Assembly: GCF_000013625.1 (NCBI RefSeq)
Contig: NC_009659.1
Span: forward strand, 1,612,001-1,676,000
Direction: 5' to 3'
DNA from: Janthinobacterium sp. Marseille
GTDB taxonomy: Bacteria > Pseudomonadota > Gammaproteobacteria > Burkholderiales > Burkholderiaceae_D
DNA length: 64,000 nt
The notes beneath the pieces are model-generated. The model had not been told where the DNA came from. It was given only the letters and a program-made list of their open reading frames with translations, and ran no database searches. Each line of letters opens with the position of its first letter. Positions within the stretch are counted from its first letter, which is position 1. Position numbers and translations under genes: made by a program. Shown here piece after piece: positions 9,210-18,415 of this stretch.

Positions 9210-9722
9210 TTATTGCACGACGAAGGAGGTAAATAAAACGTTGGTAATAGTCACGCTTGGGCCTTGTGGCGTAAATGGCTGTTTGAAGATGGCAATGATT
9301 TCTTCCGACAATTTGTTCTTGCCTTCCACCGTCAGGATCTCCGACGCTTTTTTACCGGACAACAAAAGCAGCAGGCGGCTACGCACATGCGGCATGTATA
9401 ACTTGATCAAATCCAGTTGCGCCTGATTCGATACTTGCAGCGTGAAACTGGTTTGCAAAAATTGTTCGCCATTTTCAGGCTGCAGGTTGACCGTGAAGGC
9501 TTCCATCGGCAAAAACACCGGCGGCTTGCTCAGATCGACGGCATCAGCCGCCTTCGGTGCATGCGATTCGGCTTTCTGGCCGAGAAAATACCAGGCAGCT
9601 GCGCCACCGCCACCACCGAGCACGAGCAGGGCGGCCAGGATGATGATCAATAAGCGGGACTTCTTCGGTTTATCCGCTGCGTCGGCGCCTGCTTTAGCGC
9701 CTGCCTTTGCTGCTGTTGCCAT
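9210..9722 (-). CDS. fliL: FliL, stator-associated membrane protein
   Basis: FliL surrounds the stator units and supports torque under load. The product (170 aa) has a short Ala/Lys-rich cytoplasmic N-terminus, one membrane helix with a Gly run (about residues 25-48), and a periplasmic domain containing PPVFLPMEAFTVNL and the C-terminal GPSVTITNVLFTSFVVQ. It is the first gene of the fliL-R run and is separated from fliK by 376 bases, so it probably has its own promoter. Confidence 0.93.
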   Translation of the reverse strand: MATAAKAGAKAGADAADKPKKSRLLIIILAALLVLGGGGGAAAWYFLGQKAESHAPKAADAVDLSKPPVFLPMEAFTVNLQPENGEQFLQTSFTLQVSNQAQLDLIKLYMPHVRSRLLLLLSGKKASEILTVEGKNKLSEEIIAIFKQPFTPQGPSVTITNVLFTSFVVQ

Positions 9723-10098
9723 CTGTCTTCCTCAAGTACGACATGAGTTTTTTAAAGTCACATGCCATTATTAAAAAAAAACGACACACAGGATGCATTG
9801 AAAAGAGAGGGGAACACGACGCATATCGACGTATTCGCTGCTCCGGACCTGGGTCGATTCTTCTGGCCGGGCTCTGCCTGGACGCTATTGCGCAGACGGA
9901 GCGAGGCTTCAGCCGCTATTAAACCATTATTAATTGCGGCAAACACTGATGACAGACGAAAACTATGCGAATTTTGCCGATGCTGCTGCCGACCATGCTG
10001 TCGGCGTTGCAGTTCGGCGACTCGGTTCCGGGGATACGGGAATTTTCTGTGGACCGGGATGGCAAACGCGGACTGCGCTTGCCATCTTGTGAAAACGA
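9723..10098. other. Gene-free gap between fliL and fliK
   Basis: No open frame here looks like a real gene. The gap contains a run of nine or so A (near 9775), probably in the fliL leader or promoter, and a perfect 6-bp hairpin GCCGAC/GTCGGC (9988-10005) downstream of fliK without a T-tract. I find no convincing sigma-28 or sigma-54 match. Confidence 0.6.
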
Positions 10099-11274
10099 TC
10101 AGGCGAAGGTGTCGACCAGGCCATTGCCGCTGGCCGGAACGGGCACATGGCTGACGTGAACCGCTGCGTCGGCTATATCCACCTGGTTCGACTGGCGTGC
10201 ACTGCCGCTTTGGCGTTGTTCGCCGAAGCTGCCCTGCTGGTTAGGTGTACCGGCGCTGACATTCGACTGGCCCAACTGGATACCCGCATCATTGAGCATC
10301 TCGCGCAGGCGCGGCATCGCGGCTTCCAGTGCATGGCGGACTTCGGGCTGGTGTGCGGTGAAGTTGGCAGTGGCCTGGTTATTGCTCACATGCAGTGTGA
10401 CTTGCATAGGCCCCAGGTCAGGCGGATTCAGGGTCAGTGTGGCGCTTTGCTGCGCGCCTTGCACCATCCACAATACTTTCTGTCCTAATGCCTGGTCCCA
10501 GCCCGGGTTGCCGACTTGCGGTGCGATCTTGTTCGATTGCGGACCTTGTGCATCGCTCAACTGTTGCAAGGCGGCCGCGGTGACCGCTGCCACGGTTTGC
10601 GGTGTGGTGACGGTAGCCGGCTCGAGCGCTTTGCTGCCTTGCGCGATAGCGGTGGCCAGGTCGATCTCGGTTTTTACCGGTGCTGCGACGGGCGTATTCT
10701 TGGCTTCTGTTCCGCCTTTTGTGGCTTTATCCAGGGCGGCAACAAAGTCAGATTTCTTGCCGACTGCTTCTTTTTCGCTATCAGCGGCGGCCGTGATCAG
10801 GTTGGCACCCAGCTTGGTATCAACCGCCGGATCCAGTTCACCTTCGACTTTGACTGTGACGCCCAGTTCGGCATCGGCGCTGGCAGCCGGAGCGGTAGTC
10901 GCAACCGCTGCAGTATTGGCCTGGGTGAGGGCGGCGACAAAGGCGAGCAGTTCGGCCGAAACAGTAACCGCTTCGGTATCGCTTTCTTCGGTTTTTGCTT
11001 CCGGTGCTGTGACTTTGCCTTCTTCCACCGGCTTGGCAGCTTCGGCGGCCGGACCGGTCTCGGTTTTGGTCTTGTCGCCCTGATTGGTGCTTTCCTTGCC
11101 TGGATTCTTGCCGGCTTCGCTAGTGTTGTTGGTGGTATTGCCACGACCGGACATTTCGCGCGACAAGACCTGATTGAACGCACCGGCTTCAGAACTTGGC
11201 GCGCTATCCTGTTTGCTGTTTGGCGCAGGTGCCTGCAATACGCTGAGAGGGCTGTTGACTGCTGAAGTGTTCAT
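10099..11274 (-). CDS. fliK: FliK, hook-length control protein
   Basis: FliK is exported during hook growth, measures hook length and triggers the FlhB substrate switch. The first about 230 residues are low-complexity (Ala, Thr, Glu, Lys), typical of the disordered ruler. The C-terminal Flg_hook domain (about residues 265-350) is clear: LTLNPPDLGPMQVTLHV and RHALEAAMPRLREML. It follows fliJ with a 23-base gap. A second, divergent FliK-like gene exists at 18408-19547. Confidence 0.93.
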   Translation of the reverse strand: MNTSAVNSPLSVLQAPAPNSKQDSAPSSEAGAFNQVLSREMSGRGNTTNNTSEAGKNPGKESTNQGDKTKTETGPAAEAAKPVEEGKVTAPEAKTEESDTEAVTVSAELLAFVAALTQANTAAVATTAPAASADAELGVTVKVEGELDPAVDTKLGANLITAAADSEKEAVGKKSDFVAALDKATKGGTEAKNTPVAAPVKTEIDLATAIAQGSKALEPATVTTPQTVAAVTAAALQQLSDAQGPQSNKIAPQVGNPGWDQALGQKVLWMVQGAQQSATLTLNPPDLGPMQVTLHVSNNQATANFTAHQPEVRHALEAAMPRLREMLNDAGIQLGQSNVSAGTPNQQGSFGEQRQSGSARQSNQVDIADAAVHVSHVPVPASGNGLVDTFA

Positions 11275-11297
11275 CGTTGTGCGTCCGTCTAAGTCGT

Positions 11298-11738
11298 TTA
11301 TCGTTTGTAGAGCAAGGCTCTCGCTGCGTGTTCGTCGGTCTGTTTCTGGTCGCGTTTATTTTCCTGCAACTGCTTGGCTTTCAATGCGCGATTGGCCAGG
11401 GTGCCGTAGGACATGCGTTTGCGTTCACTGGCTTGCCAGGCTGAACGTTCGCGTTCCACGCGCATATGGGCATCGCGTACCACCGATTGCTGACTGCTGA
11501 TGGCCTGTTCCAGTTTGCCAAGGAATTGCTGGTAATTCTGATAACCGAGTGCGCTCAGGCCGGTGCTCAGGTTTTGCTGGAAACGCGCTGCATAGTCGTC
11601 GCGGTATTGCTCCAGCAAAGCCAGTTTCTGCTCGCATTCTTCGGCGGTCTTCATGCATTTTCCAAGACGTTTGGCGGCCTCGTCGGTTTCCTTGGTCGCC
11701 AGTTCTATCAGTGTGTCTAATGCAGTAGATGTAGCCAT
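11298..11738 (-). CDS. fliJ: FliJ, export chaperone and ATPase stalk
   Basis: FliJ is a coiled-coil protein that fits in the FliI hexamer like the gamma subunit of F-ATPase and helps escort chaperones. The 146-aa protein is almost entirely helical, with charged heptads (AAKRLGKCMKTAEECEQKLALLEQYR; split here only for naming) and Gln-rich segments. It lies 35 bases after fliI and 23 before fliK, the standard place. Confidence 0.92.
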   Translation of the reverse strand: MATSTALDTLIELATKETDEAAKRLGKCMKTAEECEQKLALLEQYRDDYAARFQQNLSTGLSALGYQNYQQFLGKLEQAISSQQSVVRDAHMRVERERSAWQASERKRMSYGTLANRALKAKQLQENKRDQKQTDEHAARALLYKR

Positions 11739-11773
11739 CGTGCTTAATTATATTTTTCGCAGGGCGGCGGCAA

Positions 11774-13177
11774 TCAGTCGAATAGCGAGGCAAGTTGCCC
11801 CAAGCTCTCGCTTATGCCGCAGCGTTCGGTAATGTCCTGTTGCAAAAATGACTCTATTTTCGAGTTCAAGGCAATCGCCTCATCCAGCACAGGGTCGGAA
11901 CCTGCACTATAAGCGCCCACGCTGATCAAGTCACGATTGCGTTGATAGCGGGAAGTCAGTTGTTTCAGCTTGCGCGTCTGCTTTTGGTGTTCGGGCGTGG
12001 TGATGTTATGCATCGCGCGGCTGATCGATTGTTCGATATCGATTGCCGGGTAGTGCCCGGCTTCGGCCAGCGAGCGATTCAGCACAATATGGCCGTCCAG
12101 GATGGCGCGGGCGGAATCGGCAATCGGATCCTGTTGATCATCGCCTTCGGTCAATACGGTGTAGAAGGCGGTAATCGAGCCGCCGCCTTCCTTGCCGTTA
12201 CCGGCGCGTTCAACCAGTGCCGGCAGCTTGGCAAACACCGATGGCGGATAACCTTTGGTGGCAGGCGGTTCACCGATTGCCAGTGCGATTTCACGCTGTG
12301 CCATCGCATAGCGGGTCAGCGAATCCATAATCAGCAAAACATCCTTGCCTTCATCGCGGAAGTGCTCGGCGATGGCGGTTGCATAAGCGGCACCTTGCAG
12401 GCGCATCAGCGGTGGGGTGTCGGCCGGAGCCGCGACCACGACCGAGCGTGCCAGGCCTTCGGCACCCAGGATTTGTTCAATGAATTCCTTGACCTCGCGG
12501 CCCCGTTCGCCGATCAGGCCGACCACGATCACATCCGCCGTGGTATAGCGCGCCATCATGCCGAGCAAGACACTCTTACCGACGCCGGAACCTGCGAACA
12601 AGCCCATGCGCTGGCCACGACCTACCGTCAGCATGCTATTGATGGCGCGTACACCGACGTCGAGTACATCGGTAATCGGAGCACGTGACAAAGGGTTGGC
12701 GGCGCGTACGTTCAGAGGCGCGGCATGCGCTGCATTCAAGGGGCCGAGATTGTCGAGCGGGCGACCGGCGCCATCCAGCACCCGGCCCAATAATTCGATC
12801 CCGACCGGCAGATGGCGGCCGCGATCGCTCGGACGGCGGCGCGGATGCGTAACAGCACCAGGGCGCGGCAGCGATTGCACGACTTCGACCGGATAGACGC
12901 GGGTGCCGGGGACGATGCCTTCGACATCACTTTGCGGCATCAGGAACAGGCGATCATTTTCAAAGCCGACCACTTCTGCTTCAATCCGCGCGCCGTTGGC
13001 GAGCGGTACGGTACAGGCGCTGCCGACTGCCAGTTTGAGGCCGACTGCCTCCATTACCAGGCCGGCGACACGCGTGATACGGCCGGAGACCAGCATTGGT
13101 TCGGCGATATCCAGCAGCATGCTGCAATCGCGCAGATAGGCTTGCCAGCGTCCGCTGTTGGGATGGTCGGTGAGCAT
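11774..13177 (-). CDS. fliI: FliI, flagellar export ATPase
   Basis: FliI is the hexameric ATPase of the flagellar export apparatus, related to the F1 beta subunit. The Walker A motif GSGVGKS is at residues 196-202, the Walker B region reads [18 protein letters not shown], and the family motif [16 protein letters not shown] is present. The C-terminus (about 380-467) matches the helical domain of FliI. Length is 467 aa. Its start overlaps the fliH stop by one base, so it is probably translationally coupled to its regulator. Confidence 0.97.
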   Translation of the reverse strand: MLTDHPNSGRWQAYLRDCSMLLDIAEPMLVSGRITRVAGLVMEAVGLKLAVGSACTVPLANGARIEAEVVGFENDRLFLMPQSDVEGIVPGTRVYPVEVVQSLPRPGAVTHPRRRPSDRGRHLPVGIELLGRVLDGAGRPLDNLGPLNAAHAAPLNVRAANPLSRAPITDVLDVGVRAINSMLTVGRGQRMGLFAGSGVGKSVLLGMMARYTTADVIVVGLIGERGREVKEFIEQILGAEGLARSVVVAAPADTPPLMRLQGAAYATAIAEHFRDEGKDVLLIMDSLTRYAMAQREIALAIGEPPATKGYPPSVFAKLPALVERAGNGKEGGGSITAFYTVLTEGDDQQDPIADSARAILDGHIVLNRSLAEAGHYPAIDIEQSISRAMHNITTPEHQKQTRKLKQLTSRYQRNRDLISVGAYSAGSDPVLDEAIALNSKIESFLQQDITERCGISESLGQLASLFD

Positions 13178-13881
13178 CAGGCCAGCCAGTCGGATTCTTT
13201 GCCGAGGGCAGCGGCAATACGCTGCCAGCGGGTCGACGTGGTGGCGTCGATCTGGTTGGTGACGGTTTCGACGCGGCAGCTGCCACGGTCCATATGCGGG
13301 TCTTCAACCACGCGCCAGGCAGCAGTGCTCAATTCATCGCCGAGGTGGCTGGCAATGATGGCGGCGTCGTCCGGATGCAAGTGCAGCAGCGCAGGTTGTT
13401 GCAGCGTCGGCAGGTAGTGGATGGCTTCGCGCACCAGTGGCACGATGAGTTCCGGCCGCACATTCAGTGCCGTTTTCAGCATTGCCTTGGCGAGGTCGAG
13501 TGCCAGGTCCAGCATATCGCTGGCGATCAGTTCATTTGCCTGTGCGACTTCGGTACCGAAGGTATCGGCAATCTGCAGCAAGGTTTGCTTTTCCTGTTCG
13601 GCTTGCACACGGCCTTCGGCCAGGCCGGCAGCACGACCTTCTTCCATGCCGGCGGCATAGCCTTCTGCATGCGCTTCGGCGCGGGCGTTTTCGATTTGTT
13701 CGGCCATCGCCGCGATATTCGCGGTATGTGCGGCTGCCGCTGCATTGGCGGCGGCCAGTTCAGCTGCAGCATCCTTGACCGGTTCGACTTTTACAATGGG
13801 TTTTTCTTCGTTGAACGAAGTCATTTCCCAACGCTGGTAAGCCGATTGCCGTTCTTTTGGAATGACATTAGACATATGCAT
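13177..13881 (-). CDS. fliH: FliH, export ATPase regulator
   Basis: FliH binds FliI as a dimer, holds it inactive in the cytoplasm and docks it on FliN. The product (234 aa) has an N-terminal segment with the aromatic/charged character needed for docking, a coiled coil with the GxxxG-type repeats of FliH ([20 protein letters not shown], about residues 73-92), and a C-terminal V-type ATPase subunit E-like domain. The start may be 13881 or 13875 ([10 protein letters not shown]); both overlap the end of fliG. Confidence 0.92.
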   Translation of the reverse strand: MHMSNVIPKERQSAYQRWEMTSFNEEKPIVKVEPVKDAAAELAAANAAAAAHTANIAAMAEQIENARAEAHAEGYAAGMEEGRAAGLAEGRVQAEQEKQTLLQIADTFGTEVAQANELIASDMLDLALDLAKAMLKTALNVRPELIVPLVREAIHYLPTLQQPALLHLHPDDAAIIASHLGDELSTAAWRVVEDPHMDRGSCRVETVTNQIDATTSTRWQRIAAALGKESDWLA

Positions 13882-14863
13882 CTTCCGCTTTACCGCCCAG
13901 GGTCAGCTGGCCTTCATCTGCCAGACGGCGAATGATTTGCAGGATTTCCTTCTGATTGGTTTCCACTTCAGACAGACGCACCGGACCTTTGGACTCCAGG
14001 TCTTCGCGCATCATTTCACCCGCACGTTGCGACATATTCTTGAAGAATTTTTCGCGCAGTTCCGGTGTCGCGCCTTTGAGGGCAACGATCAGCGATTCGG
14101 ACTGGACTTCGCGCAACAGCAACTGGATGCCGCGATCTTCGATATCCATGATGTTGTCGAAGACGAACATCTCGTCCATGATTTTTTGCGCCATGTCGTT
14201 GTCATAGCTTTTCAGGTTGGCCATGACGGAAATTTCGTTTTCGCCGCTGAAGAAGTTGAGGATCTCGGCCGCAGCGCGTACACCGCCCATCGGCTTCTTC
14301 TTCAGGTTTTCATTACCGGTCAGCAGCTTCGTCAAAACTTCATTGAGTTCGCGCAAGGCGGCCGGCTGTACACCGTCCAGTGTGGCGATACGCAATACCA
14401 CGTCATTGCGCAGGCGTTCGGTAAAGCGTTCCAATACTTCACATGCCTGGTCGCGCTCAAGGTGGACCAGGATGGTGGCAATGATTTGCGGATGTTCGTT
14501 GCGGACCAGGTCAGCCACGGATTGACCGTCCATCCATTTCAGGCTTTCGATACCGCTGGCATCGCGCGCACCCAGGATGCGGTTGAGCAGGGACGCGGCC
14601 TTGTCGTCACCCAGGGCTTTGGTCAGCACATCACGGATGTAGTCGTCGGAATCCAGGCCGAGCGAGGTATTTTTCTCGGTTTCGGCACGGAATTCGCTGA
14701 GTACGGCGACCAGTTCTTCGCTCTGGATTGCCTTCATCGTCGACATTGCTGCGCCGAGTTTTTGCACTTCGCGCGGACCCAGATATTTCATCACTTCGGC
14801 TGCTTCATCAGCACCGAGTGCGAGCATCAGGATGGCACCTTTATGTACGCCGTTATCAATCAT
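13868..14863 (-). CDS. fliG: FliG, C-ring torque protein
   Basis: FliG sits on the MS ring and its C-terminal domain meets MotA to produce torque. All three domains are present in a 331-aa protein of normal length: the N-terminal FliF-binding part (about 1-100), the middle domain with the EHPQIIATILVHL motif (about 125-137), and the C-terminal domain with the charged ridge (about 230-320). It overlaps fliF by eight bases and fliH by about ten. Confidence 0.97.
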   Translation of the reverse strand: MIDNGVHKGAILMLALGADEAAEVMKYLGPREVQKLGAAMSTMKAIQSEELVAVLSEFRAETEKNTSLGLDSDDYIRDVLTKALGDDKAASLLNRILGARDASGIESLKWMDGQSVADLVRNEHPQIIATILVHLERDQACEVLERFTERLRNDVVLRIATLDGVQPAALRELNEVLTKLLTGNENLKKKPMGGVRAAAEILNFFSGENEISVMANLKSYDNDMAQKIMDEMFVFDNIMDIEDRGIQLLLREVQSESLIVALKGATPELREKFFKNMSQRAGEMMREDLESKGPVRLSEVETNQKEILQIIRRLADEGQLTLGGKAEDAYV

Positions 14864-16613
14864 TTCCCACCCACGATTTCACAATGTTCGCGACGACTTT
14901 AGGATCCTTCCTGGCAAGCTCTTTGGCGGCTTCCAGGTTCTGTTGATAGGTATTCTGGATACCCATAGGTTTGCCATCTTCTTCCAGATGCATTTTCTCG
15001 AGTGCTTCCGCGCTTTCATCTTCCAGTGCCAGCGGTTCCGGTGGCGGAGGATTCAATTTGTTGAGCATAGGCTTCAACAATTTGCGATAGAGCAGGAACA
15101 GTACGATACCGATCGCCAGGTATTTTGCTGCCTGGATCGCCATCTCGATGATTTCCGGACGTTCCCACAGCGGCGGCTGGACGATTTCATCTTTTTCGAC
15201 ACCGGCGAAAGGGCTATTGACGACGTTCAGCGTATCGCCACGGTCCTTGTTGTAGCCCATTGCTTCTTTGACGAGATCGGTGATCTGGTTCTTTTCTGTT
15301 TCGCTCAGTGGCGCGATGGTGACTTTGCCGTCTTTTGCCACCACGCGTTTGTAGTTAACCACGACCGCCACCGACAGGCGTTTCAAACCGCCCATAGGTT
15401 GTTGTACATAACGTACGGTTTTATCCACTTCGAAATTGGTCGTTGTGTCTTTTTGCGTTGGCGTTGCATTTGCCGCGGCGGTGGCTGCTGCGGCCGCAGC
15501 AGCTGCAGCAGCAGGCGTTCCCGGTGCCGGTGGATTGGTCGCGGTAGACGGGGTGCCGTCGGCGGCCAATGGTGGTGCAGTCAGGGGAGCGGTGGCATTC
15601 GGAGCAGGTTGATTGGTGAGAGCGCCAGGAACGCCGGAAGCACCGGTGCCATTGCCACGCGATTCACTGGTTTGCAGGCTGCGTACGGTAGCGCTGTTCG
15701 GTACCTGGTTCGGTTTGTAGATTTCAGCCGCTTGTTCGCTGGTCGAGAAATCAACATCCGCAGTTGCTTCCGCACGGATATTGCTCGCACCGACGATAGG
15801 CGTGATGATGGATTCGATGCGCTTGGTAATGCTTTGCTGCAGTTCCTGCACATATTTGAGTTGCGATGGATCCAATGTGTTGGAGCCGGCCGGCTTATTG
15901 GTTTCCGATAGCAGGTTGCCGGACTGGTCGACGATGGTGACGTTCTTCGGCGACAGCTCAGGCACGCTGCTGGCAACCAGATGCACGATGGCGCTGACTT
16001 GCTGTTGATCGAGGGCGCGGCCCTGGCGCAGGTTCAATAAGACGGAAGCGGTTGGTTTTTGCTGGTCGCGTACGAATACCGATGCTTTCGGCATCGCCAG
16101 ATGTACGCGTGCTGCCTGTACTGCACCGACCGACTGGATAGAGCGTGCCAGTTCGCCTTCCAGCGCGCGCTGGAAATTAACCTGTTCGAGGAATTGGGAA
16201 ACGCCGAGCTTTTGATTTTCCATCAGCTCGAAACCGACGCCGCCGCCTTTCGGCAAGCCTTCGGCAGCCAGTTTCAGGCGGATTTCATGGACTTTATCTG
16301 CCGGTACCAGGATGGCACCGCCGCCTTCGGCGAATTTGTAGGGAACGTTGGATGCCTGCAGCGAAGACATGATGGCGCCGCCGTCGCGATCCGAGAAATT
16401 GGAGAAAAGTACCTTGTATTCCGGCTTTTGGCTCCACAGCACCAATGCGATCATGATCGCGATCACGGCTGCACTGCCCAGCATCAGCATAACCTTGCGG
16501 CCATTAGGCGATTTCGCCATGTCCATGAAGCTGTTCTGCATATTGGTGGTGGCGCTTGCCTCGGCCGGAACGCCGGGTGGCAGACCGCCTTCGCCTGCTA
16601 CGACTACTGCCAT
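14856..16613 (-). CDS. fliF: FliF, MS-ring protein
   Basis: FliF forms the MS ring, the base on which the motor and export gate assemble. Two membrane segments flank the large periplasmic part (about residues 41-60 and 487-507), and the C-terminal tail that binds FliG is present. The periplasmic part carries the conserved RALEGELARSIQSVGAVQAARVHLAMP region. A poly-Ala tract of about 15 residues occurs near residue 370-385, in the poorly conserved loop. An AGGAG ribosome site precedes the start. It is the first gene of the - strand fliF-K block. Confidence 0.96.
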   Translation of the reverse strand: MAVVVAGEGGLPPGVPAEASATTNMQNSFMDMAKSPNGRKVMLMLGSAAVIAIMIALVLWSQKPEYKVLFSNFSDRDGGAIMSSLQASNVPYKFAEGGGAILVPADKVHEIRLKLAAEGLPKGGGVGFELMENQKLGVSQFLEQVNFQRALEGELARSIQSVGAVQAARVHLAMPKASVFVRDQQKPTASVLLNLRQGRALDQQQVSAIVHLVASSVPELSPKNVTIVDQSGNLLSETNKPAGSNTLDPSQLKYVQELQQSITKRIESIITPIVGASNIRAEATADVDFSTSEQAAEIYKPNQVPNSATVRSLQTSESRGNGTGASGVPGALTNQPAPNATAPLTAPPLAADGTPSTATNPPAPGTPAAAAAAAAAATAAANATPTQKDTTTNFEVDKTVRYVQQPMGGLKRLSVAVVVNYKRVVAKDGKVTIAPLSETEKNQITDLVKEAMGYNKDRGDTLNVVNSPFAGVEKDEIVQPPLWERPEIIEMAIQAAKYLAIGIVLFLLYRKLLKPMLNKLNPPPPEPLALEDESAEALEKMHLEEDGKPMGIQNTYQQNLEAAKELARKDPKVVANIVKSWVGND

Positions 16614-16674
16614 GATTGTGCTCCTGCGTGGCTATCGTCAAATCGGATTGGTGTATTCATCGCTGTTCTCGCTC

Positions 16675-16699
16675 TTCAAGCTTTTTTCCGTAGCTTGAA
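16675..16699. repeat. Inverted repeat in the fliF/fliE divergent region
   Basis: TTCAAGC (16675-16681) and GCTTGAA (16693-16699) form perfect 7-bp arms around an 11-base spacer. It lies 62 bases upstream of fliF and about 180 upstream of fliE, so it could be an operator for one or both. No regulator can be named from sequence alone. Confidence 0.4.
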
Positions 16700-16879
16700 T
16701 TGTCGGGCTTGCGGGGAATTTCAATCTTTGGAATAGAGCAATATTTCTATGGCTTATCAGACCGATCCAAATCAGGGTGCGTGATAACTTGTCGAGGTAG
16801 TTTGAACACCCTTGCGGGCAACAGATCAAGATCAGCTTAGGCAATTATAGTGCTTGCAAGCAACAAGATGGAGAGAATG

Positions 16880-17236
16880 ATGAAAGTCGGTGGAATTGAT
16901 TCAAGCGCAATAGATGCAATGGTGGCCCAGCTCAGGGCAGCCGCCGCGCGCTCCCAGGCTCCCAGCGTTAATCCGCTGGGCGGTATGGCGCAGCCGGAAA
17001 AGACGGCAACCCGGGCGGACTTTTCGCAGGCGCTGAAAGCGTCGCTGGATAATGTGGCCAGTGCACAAAACAGCGCCAATCAGATGGGCGAGAAGTTTTC
17101 GATGGGGGACGACAGCGTCAATCTGTCGGATGTGATGGTTTCGATGCAAAAGGCGAGTATTTCATTCCAGGCTACGGTACAGGTACGTAACAAGCTGGTA
17201 TCGGCCTATCAGGAAATGATGAATATGCAGGTATAG
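16880..17236 (+). CDS. fliE: FliE, MS ring-rod adaptor
   Basis: FliE joins the MS ring and export gate to the proximal rod. The C-terminal half carries the family pattern (FSQALKASLDNVASAQNSA and the closing VQVRNKLVSAYQEMMNMQV). Several Met codons occur in phase (16850, 16868, 16877, 16880). I favour 16880, giving 118 aa, because GGAGAG ends at 16875, a suitable distance upstream, and the product then starts like other FliE proteins. fliE is alone on the + strand, divergent from fliF, and followed by a terminator. Confidence 0.9.
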   Translation: MKVGGIDSSAIDAMVAQLRAAAARSQAPSVNPLGGMAQPEKTATRADFSQALKASLDNVASAQNSANQMGEKFSMGDDSVNLSDVMVSMQKASISFQATVQVRNKLVSAYQEMMNMQV

Positions 17237-17242
17237 GGCAGA

Positions 17243-17267
17243 AGGGCTGCAAAACAGCCCTGTTTTA
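17243..17267 (+). terminator. Terminator after fliE
   Basis: AGGGCTG/CAGCCCT arms around CAAAA, followed by GTTTTAT, seven bases after the fliE stop. A second hairpin (GGATGCCG/CGGCATCC, 17282-17303) lies next to it and may serve the convergent ycgR. Confidence 0.75.
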
Positions 17268-17315
17268 TATCCTTGCCCTCAGGATGCCGCGCTCGCGGCA
17301 TCCCAGCTTCCCCGC

Positions 17316-18074
17316 TTAACCGAGTCCGGTTGCCTTCGCGTTTTGTTCTCTTTCAATCTTGGTGATGTACTTTTGCACAGTCGCCAGCGTGCCGTTTGAC
17401 GGATTAATGAATTCACAGCCGATGCGGTTGATGCTTTTGCCATTGGTCAGTGTCAGTTCCAGCACATTGCGTACCTGTAGCGCGACCGTAATGAGGCCGC
17501 TGCCGGGCAAAACAATTTTGCAGTTCTGATAGGTCAGCCCGATGGTCGTGCTCAGCAATTTCTTTTCATCCACCAGGGAGACTCCGCCGCCGCTGATATT
17601 GTGCAGCGTGGTCGCAACCTCTATGGTTACGCCCTCGGTGGTATAGGGTACGGTGCAGGACACCGGCGCCGTCAACGGCGTGGGTACCCGATAAAACTCG
17701 CGGCGTTGCAGGCGGACGACACTGGTCGGCAGGGGAATGACGAAAGCCGGCAGGTTTTCATACATACAACTCTCGGCCGAAGGCGAGTTGAACAGGATCC
17801 GGATATTTTCGAGAACGGTTTCGAACGATAGCTTATTGCTGTCCAACACCCGCTGATTCATGATCGCGGTCGGTGCACAATCGAGCAGGACCGTATCGTT
17901 TGTTTCATCAATATTGAGAATGGATGTAACAATCGTGTCGGCACCGTGATTGATGACCATCCTGACCAGCTGATTGCGCTCACCTATGCTGCGCAGCAAG
18001 GCGATAACCTCCCGGCGCGAGCGAACCCGGAACGGGTTCATATCGTCATTTTCGTGATCGCTTACAAGTGTCAT
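17316..18074 (-). CDS. ycgR: YcgR-like flagellar brake protein (PilZ)
   Basis: YcgR proteins bind cyclic di-GMP and slow the flagellar motor. The 252-aa product has the YcgR N-terminal domain (about residues 15-115) and a PilZ domain (about 120-245). Both c-di-GMP contact motifs are intact: RxxxR at residues 125-129 (REFYR) and NxSxxG at 159-164 (NISGGG), so ligand binding is expected. It is the last gene of the fliD-S-T-fliK2-fhlB operon on the - strand, 53 bases after the FlhB-like gene. A diguanylate cyclase lies nearby at 24987. Confidence 0.9.
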   Translation of the reverse strand: MTLVSDHENDDMNPFRVRSRREVIALLRSIGERNQLVRMVINHGADTIVTSILNIDETNDTVLLDCAPTAIMNQRVLDSNKLSFETVLENIRILFNSPSAESCMYENLPAFVIPLPTSVVRLQRREFYRVPTPLTAPVSCTVPYTTEGVTIEVATTLHNISGGGVSLVDEKKLLSTTIGLTYQNCKIVLPGSGLITVALQVRNVLELTLTNGKSINRIGCEFINPSNGTLATVQKYITKIEREQNAKATGLG

Positions 18075-18127
18075 TATTATTTCTTTAAAACCGTAGGTAA
18101 TTCACCGGCACTAAAAATTGCAACTGG

Positions 18128-18415
18128 TCATGATACATTGCCGCCGCCCTGTTGGGCAGCCTCAACGCGATATAACCATGCCAGGAGCTCCGCCACCGCC
18201 CGGTACAGGGCAGGCGGGATATGCTCATCCAGCTCAACTTGCAATAACAGTGCCACCAACTCTTTCGACTCATGGATGGCGACGCCGTGTTCTTTGGCGC
18301 GCTCTATGATTTGTTCCGCAATTGCACCGCGCCCCTTCGCCACTACGCGTGGCGCCGAGTCATTACTCTGGTAGGCAAGCGCTACGGCTTGCTGCGGCGG
18401 GGTGGTCTTATCCAT
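18128..18415 (-). CDS. Stand-alone FlhB C-terminal domain protein (FhlB/FlhX type)
   Basis: This 95-aa protein matches only the cytoplasmic C-domain of the export switch protein FlhB: AVALAYQ, SAPRVVAKGRG, IHESKELV, and LYRAVAELLAWLYRVE correspond to FlhB segments. The membrane part is absent, and the autocleavage motif NPTH is replaced by PPQQ, so the protein begins about where cleaved FlhB-CC begins. Similar small proteins (FlhX in Helicobacter) are known and have been proposed as a spare FlhB C-domain. Its start overlaps the FliK-like gene by eight bases, which suggests that the two products work together. Confidence 0.85.
   Translation of the reverse strand: MDKTTPPQQAVALAYQSNDSAPRVVAKGRGAIAEQIIERAKEHGVAIHESKELVALLLQVELDEHIPPALYRAVAELLAWLYRVEAAQQGGGNVS

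Noticed and set aside
9745..9775. Sigma-54 element upstream of fliL
   Set aside because: A TGGCAT core is present on the - strand, but there is no GC at the -12 position.
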